A stretch of 64,000 nucleotides of DNA from an uncultured Lachnospiraceae bacterium (GTDB taxonomy: Bacteria > Bacillota > Clostridia > Lachnospirales > Lachnospiraceae): assembly GCA_947643615.1 (NCBI GenBank), contig CANRWO010000006.1, positions 35,663 to 99,662 on the forward strand, in the 5' to 3' direction. Position 1 is the first letter of the stretch. Every line of letters begins with the position of its first letter. The notes below the pieces were generated by a model that saw nothing but the letters and a program-made list of their open reading frames with translations, had not been told where the DNA came from and did not search any database. Shown one piece after another: positions 24,363-32,661 of this stretch. The translations under genes were made by a program, and so were the position numbers.

Positions 24363-24455
24363 ATGCAATCAAAAGGAATTCGTGAAATGAAAAGCAGAGT
24401 GTGGATGGGGAGGGCCGTGAATGGTATGGCAAATGCAGCGGGCAGGACTTTTTAA
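24363..24455 (+). CDS. possible 30-residue peptide upstream of the ABC exporter (unrecognised)
   Basis: ATG at 24363 follows AAAGGAGG almost immediately (2-nt gap, tighter than usual) and opens 30 codons ending TAA. The peptide is basic and contains GRAVNGMANAAGRTF. It matches no family I know and has no double-glycine leader. It may be a leader peptide, a small exported peptide or chance. Confidence 0.2.
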   Translation: MQSKGIREMKSRVWMGRAVNGMANAAGRTF

Positions 24456-24584
24456 GGTTAGATTTTAACCTCTTGTTTTCTCTGCCGTACCTCTTACGTC
24501 AACGCCGTTTCGGAGAAGCGGGATATATGTTATATTCTTGCCAAACCCGAGGGGTGAATATGCTGGCGTGGAGGATGATGCTAC

Positions 24585-26252
24585 ATGAAAAAGAGTACAA
24601 AGAACAAATATGGATGTAAATGGCTTTATGCCCGGACCAGGGGGAACAGGCGCTATCTGGTCTTACTGGCCCTGGCGGGAATCGGGATGGCGGCTGCAAA
24701 CATTGCCATGGCAAATGTCCTGAAAGGATTTGTGGATATTGCCGTGGGAGATTCCCGGACAACACTGTCCGCCAACATTGCGGCAGCCTGCCTGATGCTG
24801 CTGCTGGAGGGAGCTGCCAGCCTGGTGACGTCATTTTCGTACCAGGTGGCCTGCAACAGGGCGGGAAAGAAGCTCCGGCTGGAGCTGACAGGGCGGCTGT
24901 ACCGCAGCAATCTGCTGGAAATGCAAAAGCATCATGTAGGGGAATATATGACGAACCTGACGGCGGATGTGGAGAAAGTATGCGGCTGCGTACCCATGCT
25001 GGTAAAAAATACGGCAGGCAACGGCCTGACGGCAGTTTTGGCCGTCTTGTACCTCTTTTATCTCAATTGGAAGCTGGCCCTGCTTTTGATGGTTTGTATC
25101 CCATTGCTGATTTTTTGTATTGCTGTCTTTGCTCCCCTTGTGCAGAAGGCAAGCCGCAGGGATAAGAAAAATGAGGAGGACATCAGGGTCTATTTCCAGG
25201 ATGTGCTGGAGAAGGTCGCCCTGTTTAAAATATGCTTTATGGGGAGGAAGATTGAGGAAAAGGCAGGCAGGCTCCTGGATGCGAAAGTGCAGAGCGCCCG
25301 GATGCTCGGTGCGGCGGAAAGCGGTTCCGCATTTCTAAACAATGTCATGGCAACGTCAATGTTCCTGATTGCCATGGGCGGCGGAGCATATTTTGTAAGG
25401 CGCGGCGAGATGGTGGCGGGAGCCATGATAGCTATGGTACAGTTGACAAATTATATCATATGGCCTTTTACGGCGATCGGGGAAATTATCTCCAACGTAA
25501 GCCAGTCCGTAGTGGCGGCAGAGAGGCTTGACCGTGTATATTCCCTGCCGGAGGAACCGGAGCAGGCGCCCGCGTCCCACAGGGAGGTGTCCGGCCTGCA
25601 GCTTGAGGACGTGTCTTTCAGCTATGGGGATGCCCGGATATTGTCAGGGGTAAATGGGGAGTTTCACAAAAGTAACGGTATCATAGGGATCGTGGGTGAA
25701 AGCGGAGGAGGGAAGAGCACTTTCCTGAAGGTTCTCGCCGGATTGTATCTGCCGGAGGGAGGGAAGGTTTCCGCAGTCTTTTCCGACGGTTCCCACGGGG
25801 ACAATGTGCGCCCTTATGTGGGATTGGTGCCGTCGTCAGACCTGGTATTCCGGGATACCATTGAGGCTAATATCTGCATGGCAATGGAGCCGGACAGGGA
25901 ACGTTTGGGGAGATGCGCAGCCATGGCAAATATAGACCGCTTTGTCAACGCACGGGAGAATGGGTATGGCACAGTGGTGGGAGACGGGAGCCAGGCTCTC
26001 TCCAGCGGCCAGGAGCAGAGGATAGGCATTGCCAGAGCCTTGTACCAGGAGGCGGAGATCCTGTTGTTCGACGAACCCACTGCGAATCTGGACACGGAAT
26101 CCATTGATATCTTCCTGGATACGCTGGACGGGATTTCTGCGGACAGGATTTGCATTGTAGTGACCCATGATCCCAGAGTGGTGGAGCGCTGCAGCCGGAT
26201 TGTTGAAGTGAGGGAGGGGAAGGTGTTACCGGTTGCCTCTTATCACGCGTAA
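24585..26252 (+). CDS. ABC exporter, fused membrane and ATPase domains
   Basis: 555-residue half-transporter: an N-terminal six-helix exporter domain (about 20-325) and a C-terminal nucleotide-binding domain. Walker A is GESGGGKST, the signature is LSSGQ instead of LSGGQ, Walker B is ILLFDEPTANLD and the H-loop is VTHDP. GGAGG lies 10 nt before the ATG. It probably acts as a homodimer since no obvious partner is coupled to it, although the exporter genes downstream are candidates. No peptidase domain is present, so it is not a classical leader-cleaving bacteriocin exporter. Substrate unknown. Confidence 0.87.
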   Translation: MKKSTKNKYGCKWLYARTRGNRRYLVLLALAGIGMAAANIAMANVLKGFVDIAVGDSRTTLSANIAAACLMLLLEGAASLVTSFSYQVACNRAGKKLRLELTGRLYRSNLLEMQKHHVGEYMTNLTADVEKVCGCVPMLVKNTAGNGLTAVLAVLYLFYLNWKLALLLMVCIPLLIFCIAVFAPLVQKASRRDKKNEEDIRVYFQDVLEKVALFKICFMGRKIEEKAGRLLDAKVQSARMLGAAESGSAFLNNVMATSMFLIAMGGGAYFVRRGEMVAGAMIAMVQLTNYIIWPFTAIGEIISNVSQSVVAAERLDRVYSLPEEPEQAPASHREVSGLQLEDVSFSYGDARILSGVNGEFHKSNGIIGIVGESGGGKSTFLKVLAGLYLPEGGKVSAVFSDGSHGDNVRPYVGLVPSSDLVFRDTIEANICMAMEPDRERLGRCAAMANIDRFVNARENGYGTVVGDGSQALSSGQEQRIGIARALYQEAEILLFDEPTANLDTESIDIFLDTLDGISADRICIVVTHDPRVVERCSRIVEVREGKVLPVASYHA

Positions 26253-26358
26253 AGTGCAGTTTTTTGCCGGATTGCATTGTCAGGAAAGAACTCAATTAGC
26301 AGTTGATTGACTGGGGCACGGATACTGCTTTATCCTGGGGATATGCCGACAAAAAATA

Positions 26359-26405
26359 GGTTTTCGGGAGGTTGGCTGTATAATGTAAGGAAATTACCGA
26401 AAACC
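26359..26405 (+). promoter_or_regulatory. inverted repeat flanking a -10 element, upstream of exporter pair 1
   Basis: GGTTTTCGG (26359-26367) and CCGAAAACC (26397-26405) are perfect 9-bp inverted repeats 38 bp apart centre to centre, with TATAAT (26379-26384) between them. The arrangement suits a dimeric repressor binding both halves, or a leader hairpin. Confidence 0.45.
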
Positions 26406-26424
26406 CGGATGAGGGAGGGATTAT

Positions 26425-28554
26425 ATGTTTGTATTAAAAAAACGGAAATACAACTGGTTTGACATGTGGCGCATACCTTTTTGCTGCTCGCCCTTGAGTA
26501 CTGTGGCAGTCACTGCCCAGAAGCTCATAACTGCTCTGGCCAACGTATTTCAGGTCGTGGTAGTGGCGGAATTCCTGGACGCTGCCATTGAGGCAGTGGT
26601 CAACAAAAGCTTTGACGGGAAGATAGTGGCATGGTTTCTGTTGCTGCTGCTGATTGTCAGTTGGAAGAGGATATCTTTCCATATCGGCAGCCTATTCACG
26701 GCTCATGTGACCATACACGGGAACGAGCAGATTTCCGCGGAGGTGACAAGGAAGAGGGACAGGATGGAGTATTATCTTTTGGAGGATCCGAAAACAGAGG
26801 AACTGGCCAACCGCCTCACGGGGAACCTGGAGAATAATCTGCAGTGGAATCTACAGTGGTTCCTGAACCTTTTTGCCATCAATATTCCCCGGGTCGCAGG
26901 CGTTCTGCTGATCATGTCGGGATATGTGTGGTGGCTTTCGCTGGTGTTCCTGGCACTGACGGTCCCTCTGCTTATTTTTTCTACAAAGGCCGGGAAAAAA
27001 GTGTACCGTGCCTATGAGGAGGCGGCACTGTATGAGCGGCGGCATAAATATCTCTTCAGCGTGCTGACCGGAAGGGAGACTACGGAAGAGAGAAGCCTGT
27101 TCGGCTACACCGGGCAGTTAAACGAAGAGTGGCATGGCCAGTACGAGAAGGCCGCAAAGCAGGATTTGAAGTCGGAGATGCTGTTTATGGGCAATACCCT
27201 TCGGGGAACGGTGATGAACGGACTGCTGTCCGCCATTGTGGTGCTGGTTATGATTCCCTTGACTGCCTCCGGTGTACTGACGGCAGGTATCTTTATCTCC
27301 CTTGCGACTTCCATGTACGACCTTATAGAAATTATGGGGTACAATACCGCCAGGGCTATCAACCGGATAGCGATGGCACAGGAATTTATGAAGGACTTTA
27401 CCGCCTTTGCGGCGCTGCCGGAACGCAGTGACCAGACAGAGGAAGGCAGGGCGCCCGGGCAGGTCAGCTTTGCGGAAGGAAGCGCTGTGCACCGCCAGGG
27501 AGGGACTGCGGAAGGAAACGATACGCCCGGCCCGGACGATTTTGCGGTGGGAAGCGTTTTACAGGAGGGGAAAGGCCCTGCCGGGGGCGGAAAACTGCCG
27601 GAGCTGAAGGAGCTGGAATTCCGCCATGTCACTTTCCGGTATCCCGGCGCGGATGTGTATATTTTAAAGGATTTATCCCTGAAGCTGGAAAACGGAAAGC
27701 ATTATGCCGTGGTGGGTGAGAACGGGGCGGGCAAGACTACCCTGATCAAGCTTCTCACGGGACTTTACAGGGAATACGAGGGCGAGATTTTGTACAACGG
27801 CGTGGAAATGCGCACCTTTCCCAGAAAAGAATGGTTCAGGATCTTCTCCTGTGTTTTCCAGGACTTTGCCAGGTATTACCTGTCTGTGGAGGAAAACATT
27901 TGCCTGGGCATGGGGGAAATGGATTTTTGGGAAAAAGAGGACCCGGCGGGAAAAGCGGAGCGGATATCGCGTATGGAGGCCGCGGCGGATCAGCTGGATA
28001 TCCATGAGGCCCTGTCCGGCCTGAAGTATGGCTATGAGACGCGCCTGGGCAAGCTGGATGAGGAAAGCGTGGATTTATCCGGCGGACAGTGGCAGAGGGT
28101 GGCCATGGCCAGGGCGCTGATGAACGACGCGCCGCTTCTTCTGCTGGACGAGCCTACGGCAGCCCTGGATCCCATCAGCGAGAGCAGGCTGTATGAAGAA
28201 TTCGGGCAGATCAGCCGAAACCGCACCACAATTTTTATCAGCCACAGGCTTGGCTCCATCAAGCTTTCGGACCATATTTTCCTGTTAAAGGAGGGATGCG
28301 TCAGGGAACAGGGCAGCCATGAGGAACTGATGGCGCTGCATGGCATTTATGCCGACATGTATGAGACCCAACAGAGCTGGTATCAGGAAGAAGGCCTGGC
28401 GCCCGGAAGGATGCCCGGATGTGGGGGCGATCCAGGGCCGTCCCGGGATGCCGCCGGGAAAGCGCCTGGGAAGCCGGGCCAGGACGGAGGAAAAGGACAG
28501 GGGCCGGCCGGCCGGGATAGCGTCAAAAAGGATGGGAAGGGGGTTGGAAAGTGA
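26425..28554 (+). CDS. ABC exporter subunit, pair 1 first member
   Basis: 709-residue fused exporter: membrane domain (1-330), a low-complexity Gly/Ala/Pro linker (335-392), nucleotide-binding domain (395-640) and a Gly/Pro/Lys-rich tail (655-709). Walker A GENGAGKT at about 431, signature LSGGQ at 551, Walker B LLLLDEPTAALD, H-loop ISHR; all catalytic residues are intact. Its stop codon overlaps the start of the next gene (TGATG), implying a heterodimer. The first 60 residues are closely similar to the gene at 30649, showing a tandem duplication. No peptidase or substrate-specific domain was seen. Confidence 0.9.
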   Translation: MFVLKKRKYNWFDMWRIPFCCSPLSTVAVTAQKLITALANVFQVVVVAEFLDAAIEAVVNKSFDGKIVAWFLLLLLIVSWKRISFHIGSLFTAHVTIHGNEQISAEVTRKRDRMEYYLLEDPKTEELANRLTGNLENNLQWNLQWFLNLFAINIPRVAGVLLIMSGYVWWLSLVFLALTVPLLIFSTKAGKKVYRAYEEAALYERRHKYLFSVLTGRETTEERSLFGYTGQLNEEWHGQYEKAAKQDLKSEMLFMGNTLRGTVMNGLLSAIVVLVMIPLTASGVLTAGIFISLATSMYDLIEIMGYNTARAINRIAMAQEFMKDFTAFAALPERSDQTEEGRAPGQVSFAEGSAVHRQGGTAEGNDTPGPDDFAVGSVLQEGKGPAGGGKLPELKELEFRHVTFRYPGADVYILKDLSLKLENGKHYAVVGENGAGKTTLIKLLTGLYREYEGEILYNGVEMRTFPRKEWFRIFSCVFQDFARYYLSVEENICLGMGEMDFWEKEDPAGKAERISRMEAAADQLDIHEALSGLKYGYETRLGKLDEESVDLSGGQWQRVAMARALMNDAPLLLLDEPTAALDPISESRLYEEFGQISRNRTTIFISHRLGSIKLSDHIFLLKEGCVREQGSHEELMALHGIYADMYETQQSWYQEEGLAPGRMPGCGGDPGPSRDAAGKAPGKPGQDGGKGQGPAGRDSVKKDGKGVGK

Positions 28555-30380
28555 TGGCAGGAAACGAAAGAAAGAATTCCGTGCAGCCGAAAGGCAGGGG
28601 GCTGTTTGCCATGGTCTGCCATATGGTTGGGCAGGGAGCCGGGAGGAAGCCGCTGCATCTCTTTATTTTTCCTCTTTTGTCCGTGTGTATCGGACTTTCC
28701 TATACAGTATACACGTTTATCAAGCAGGCTTTCTTTGATTCTGTGGAAGGGTTGGTGGTAGGCAGGGGAGAAATCGGCTTAGTGCTGGTCCTTGGGGGTA
28801 TCACTTCCCTGTTTCCCGTTTTCAGCCTGATGCTGGGACAGCTGTCCTCTATCGTGCTGCAGATTTTCTTCAAGGCTGCGGAAGGGCAGATGGGAAAGAA
28901 GCTGAATGAAAAAGCGGCAAGGATCGACCCTCTGGTATATGAGGACAATCGCTTCCTGGACCATATCAATAAGGCGTATGTGGGACTGCGGTCAGTCGGG
29001 GAGGTGGTGGTCAGCACGCTTATGATCTTCCTGAACCAGAGCGTGTATTTCGTATCCATGGGGATATATCTGTTTACGGTGAAACCGGCGCTGCTTATCA
29101 TGTTTGTCGTCTCTTTCATACCCAATATCATAGGGACGGTAGTCCGTAAAAGATTGTATGCTAATTTGGAGCATAAGGCTGCGCCCTACCGCAGGAGGTA
29201 CGAGTATTTTGAAAAGTGTATCTGCAGCAGGGAATACGTCAAGGAGACAAGGCTCTGGAGATCCGAGGGATTCTTTAAAAAGATGTATGGCAAAAACCTG
29301 AGAAAATATGCGGAGCTGGACTGGCAGACTTCGAAAAAGGTACGCCTGGTAGAATTGGGATTGCGCAGCCTGGTGCTGACAGGCTATGTGGGAACAATTA
29401 TCATGCTGTTTTATTACCTGTCCAGAGGCCAGGTGGGCGTAGGCGCCTTTGCAGCTATTTTTACCTCGCTGGATACAATGTTCTCCCGGATGAACGAGCT
29501 GTTTGACATCCAGATCGGCACGGTCAGCAGGAACTATGGCAAGGCCCAGAATTTCTTCGGTTTCCTGGATCTGCCGGAACGCCGGGGGCAGTATGAAGGG
29601 CCTGTAAAGAGGGAGACTATTGAGATGAAGGGTGTTTCGTTCACCTATCCCGGCAGTCCCAACCCCGCCTTGGAGAATATTGATTTGAGTGTGCGGAAGG
29701 GAGAGACCATAGCTATCGTGGGGGTGAACGGATCGGGTAAATCCACTTTGACCAGGCTGCTGACCGGACTGTATCTGCCAACTTCGGGAAAACTGCTGAT
29801 TGATGGCAGGAGTGTGGAAGAAATATCCCCGAAAGCGTTGTACCGGGACGCTTCCGCGGTATTCCAGCGGTATCAGTCCTACAAGATGACGGTGGAGGAG
29901 AACGTCAGGATATCGGATATGGGGAAAGGGGCGGAGGATGCCCTGCCCGTCAAGGTGGAGCCTGCCGTCAGGGACGCACTGGAAAAGGCGGACTTCCCGG
30001 CGGACAGCGAGAAGCTGACGGAGGGCCTCAATACCATGCTGGGCAAGGACTTCGGCGGCATCGATTTATCCGGCGGGCAGTGGCAGAGGCTTGCCATCGC
30101 CAGAGGGTTGTACCGCAGCCATGACATGATCGTCCTGGACGAACCTACGGCGGCCATCGACCCTCTTGAGGAGGCGGCTATTTACCGGAAGTTTGCGGAA
30201 ATATCACGGGATAAGACTGCATTTATCGTGACCCACAGGCTGGGTTCCGCCCAGATTGCCGACAGGATCATCGTCATGGACGGGGGACGCATTGTGGATA
30301 CGGGAACCCATGAGGAGCTGATGCAGCGGGAAGGAAAATATCGTGAGATGTACCATGCCCAGGCGAAATGGTATGTATAA
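28554..30380 (+). CDS. ABC exporter subunit, pair 1 second member
   Basis: 608-residue fused exporter with six membrane segments in the first half and an ATPase with GVNGSGKST, LSGGQ, MIVLDEPTAAID and THR. ATG at 28554 overlaps the upstream TGA; GTG at 28551 is an alternative. AGGGGG precedes both. The ATPase has a short insert after ENVRISD (about residues 455-475), where its paralogue has a longer one. It most likely pairs with the product of the overlapping upstream gene. Confidence 0.9.
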   Translation: MAGNERKNSVQPKGRGLFAMVCHMVGQGAGRKPLHLFIFPLLSVCIGLSYTVYTFIKQAFFDSVEGLVVGRGEIGLVLVLGGITSLFPVFSLMLGQLSSIVLQIFFKAAEGQMGKKLNEKAARIDPLVYEDNRFLDHINKAYVGLRSVGEVVVSTLMIFLNQSVYFVSMGIYLFTVKPALLIMFVVSFIPNIIGTVVRKRLYANLEHKAAPYRRRYEYFEKCICSREYVKETRLWRSEGFFKKMYGKNLRKYAELDWQTSKKVRLVELGLRSLVLTGYVGTIIMLFYYLSRGQVGVGAFAAIFTSLDTMFSRMNELFDIQIGTVSRNYGKAQNFFGFLDLPERRGQYEGPVKRETIEMKGVSFTYPGSPNPALENIDLSVRKGETIAIVGVNGSGKSTLTRLLTGLYLPTSGKLLIDGRSVEEISPKALYRDASAVFQRYQSYKMTVEENVRISDMGKGAEDALPVKVEPAVRDALEKADFPADSEKLTEGLNTMLGKDFGGIDLSGGQWQRLAIARGLYRSHDMIVLDEPTAAIDPLEEAAIYRKFAEISRDKTAFIVTHRLGSAQIADRIIVMDGGRIVDTGTHEELMQREGKYREMYHAQAKWYV

Positions 30381-30420
30381 GGCGGGCATACGGTTTTGGC
30401 CAAGGCCCTGTTTTTATTCC

Positions 30421-30545
30421 CGCGAGCAACGGGCCAAGTGGTTGCTTTCAGACATTTGGCCACTGCCGCGAGGGTCAAATACCATAGCGTCCTGCGGACG
30501 CATTGCGCTCTGCAGCGCTGCAAGTTTGATACCCCGTTGCTTGCA
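30421..30545. repeat. structured palindromic element between the exporter pairs
   Basis: GCGAGCAACGGG near 30421 is matched 110 bp later by CCCGTTGCTTGC, an 11 of 12 inverted repeat, with nested hairpins inside (GCGTCC-TGC-GGACGC, GCGCTC-TGCA-GCGC). No coding potential. It may be a solo member of a palindromic repeat family and could also terminate the first pair. Confidence 0.5.
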
Positions 30546-30558
30546 GCGAGGTTTTTGA

Positions 30559-30589
30559 TTGACAAATTTAATCGGGGGGGGGGTAAAAT
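30559..30589 (+). promoter_or_regulatory. promoter with a G10 homopolymer in the spacer, upstream of exporter pair 2
   Basis: Perfect TTGACA (30559-30564) and TAAAAT (30584-30589) are separated by 19 bp that include ten consecutive G residues (30574-30583). With eight G residues the spacing would be the optimal 17. This is the layout of slipped-strand phase-variable promoters. Start codon 60 bp downstream. Confidence 0.7.
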
Positions 30590-30648
30590 TTCATATTGTA
30601 ACAGTTATATGACAGATGCAAATATAAAGCAGAGGGGGAGAGGAAGAG

Positions 30649-32661
30649 ATGTTTGTCTTAAAAAAGAGAAAGTACACATGGCTGGATATGTACCGGATCC
30701 CATTTAGCTGTGCGCCGGTAAGTACGGTTTTAGTCACTATTCAGAAGGCAATCACCGCGTTGGTGAATATATTTCAGGTGATTGTGGTGGCGGAATTTCT
30801 GGATGGTACCATCGACGCGGTGGCACATAAGAGCTATGACAGTAAGCTCATTTTATGGTTTGTGCTGATGTTGCTTACGGTGAGTTGGAAGAGGGTCTCC
30901 TATAACATAGGGAGGCTTTTTACCAGCCATTATGTGACCATGGGAAACCGCCAGGTACTCCAGGAATTCACGAAGAAACGAACCAGGCTGGAATACTACC
31001 TGCTGGAGGATCCCGAGACGGAGGAGCTTACCAACCGTGTGGTAAATAAGCTGGAAAGAAATCTGGAGGAGCTTCTGCAGCGTTTTGTAAACTTCTTTGT
31101 GGTCTATATTCCCAGGATCGTTGGGGTGCTCCTGATCATTGCCTCCCATGTATGGTGGCTTGCCATTGTGGTAGTGGTGATGGCCGTGCCCTTGATTCTC
31201 ATTTCCCTGCGGGGAGGACAGAAGATATATCGTGCAAACGAGGAGGCGGCAGTGTATGAGAGGCGCCATAAATATTTCTTTGATGTGCTGACAGGGCGGG
31301 AGACTACGGAGGAGAGAAGCCTTTTCGGCTACAGCGGGCCGGTGAACGCACAGTGGTATCATCAGTATGATACCGCAAGGAAGATCAATATGAAAGCCGA
31401 AACGGTCTTTACGGTTAATATGCAGGGAAGCAGTATAGTCACCAGTGTCCTGGCGTCGGCCGTCTCCCTGATCATGGTGCCGTTGACGGCATCCGGCGCA
31501 TTGAGCGTGGGTTTGTTTATCTCGCTTTCCACGGCGATTTATGACCTGGTGAAGCTGATGGGGTGGGAGATGACCAGGGCAGTGGCACAGATTGCAAGAT
31601 ACCGGGAATATATGAAGGATCTCACCGCCTTTGCGGCGCTGCCGGAGCGGCAGCAGGATTCCGCGGAATCCATTTCCGGCCGGGGGGAATCCGGCGGTGG
31701 GCAGGGGCAGGAGATTCCCATGCTGCAGACTTTGGAGTTCCGCCATGTGACGTTCCGTTATCCCGGCACGGAAGTCAATATATTAAAGGACTTTTCCATG
31801 CTGTTAAAAGAGGGCGTACATTATGCCGTGGTAGGGGAAAACGGAGCGGGGAAGTCTACATTGATCAAGCTCCTGACAGGGTTATACCGGGAATATGACG
31901 GAGAGATCCTATATAACGGCAGGGAGATGAGAACCTTTCCGCAGGAGGAATGGTTCCGGCTGTTTTCCTGTGTCTTCCAGGATTTTGCCAGGTATTACCT
32001 GTCTGTGGAAGAGAATATTTGCCTGGGAGGGGGCGACATGGAACCGGATGCGGTGGATGCCGGGGAGAGTACGGCAACAGGGCAGAGGCCGGCGGAGGGC
32101 GCCGGAATGGTGAAGGATTCGTCAGCAGAGGCAAAGGAAGCTGGAGCCATGGGGAACCCGCCGGCAGAGACGAAAGGGATCGGAGTCCCAGGGAACAGAG
32201 CGGAGGGCGGCCTGAGGGCCCGTATGCAGGAGGTAACGGGGAAGATTGGCCTGGAACCTGCCATTTCCGCGATGAAATTTGGATATGGCACCCGCCTGGG
32301 CAAGCTGGATGAGGACAGCGTGGATCTGTCAGGGGGACAGTGGCAGAGGCTGGCTATGGCCAGGGCATTGATGAATGATGCGCCGGTGCTTTTGCTGGAT
32401 GAACCCACCGCAGCCCTTGACCCTATCAGCGAGAGTGCGCTGTACGAAAAGTTCGGTGAGATCAGCAAAGACCGGACCACCATATTTATCAGCCACAGGT
32501 TGGGTTCCACCAAGCTGTCGGACCATATTTTTGTGCTGAAGGATGGCTGTGTCAGGGAGCAGGGATGCCATCAGGAGCTGATGGCGGAAGGGGGGATCTA
32601 CGCCGCCATGTACGAGACGCAGCAGAGCTGGTATTCCAAAGAGGAAGGGGTGGAAGCATAA
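30649..32661 (+). CDS. ABC exporter subunit, pair 2 first member
   Basis: 670-residue paralogue of the product at 26425-28554; both begin MFVLKKRKY and align through the membrane domain. Walker A GENGAGKST, LSGGQ, LLLLDEPTAALD-type Walker B and ISHR are intact. The domain linker (about 330-357) is shorter than in pair 1, but the ATPase carries an insert of roughly 60 low-complexity residues (about 463-525, rich in Ala, Gly, Glu) after ENICLGGGD. The tail is short. TAATG overlap couples it to the next gene. Expression probably depends on the poly-G promoter. Confidence 0.9.
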   Translation: MFVLKKRKYTWLDMYRIPFSCAPVSTVLVTIQKAITALVNIFQVIVVAEFLDGTIDAVAHKSYDSKLILWFVLMLLTVSWKRVSYNIGRLFTSHYVTMGNRQVLQEFTKKRTRLEYYLLEDPETEELTNRVVNKLERNLEELLQRFVNFFVVYIPRIVGVLLIIASHVWWLAIVVVVMAVPLILISLRGGQKIYRANEEAAVYERRHKYFFDVLTGRETTEERSLFGYSGPVNAQWYHQYDTARKINMKAETVFTVNMQGSSIVTSVLASAVSLIMVPLTASGALSVGLFISLSTAIYDLVKLMGWEMTRAVAQIARYREYMKDLTAFAALPERQQDSAESISGRGESGGGQGQEIPMLQTLEFRHVTFRYPGTEVNILKDFSMLLKEGVHYAVVGENGAGKSTLIKLLTGLYREYDGEILYNGREMRTFPQEEWFRLFSCVFQDFARYYLSVEENICLGGGDMEPDAVDAGESTATGQRPAEGAGMVKDSSAEAKEAGAMGNPPAETKGIGVPGNRAEGGLRARMQEVTGKIGLEPAISAMKFGYGTRLGKLDEDSVDLSGGQWQRLAMARALMNDAPVLLLDEPTAALDPISESALYEKFGEISKDRTTIFISHRLGSTKLSDHIFVLKDGCVREQGCHQELMAEGGIYAAMYETQQSWYSKEEGVEA

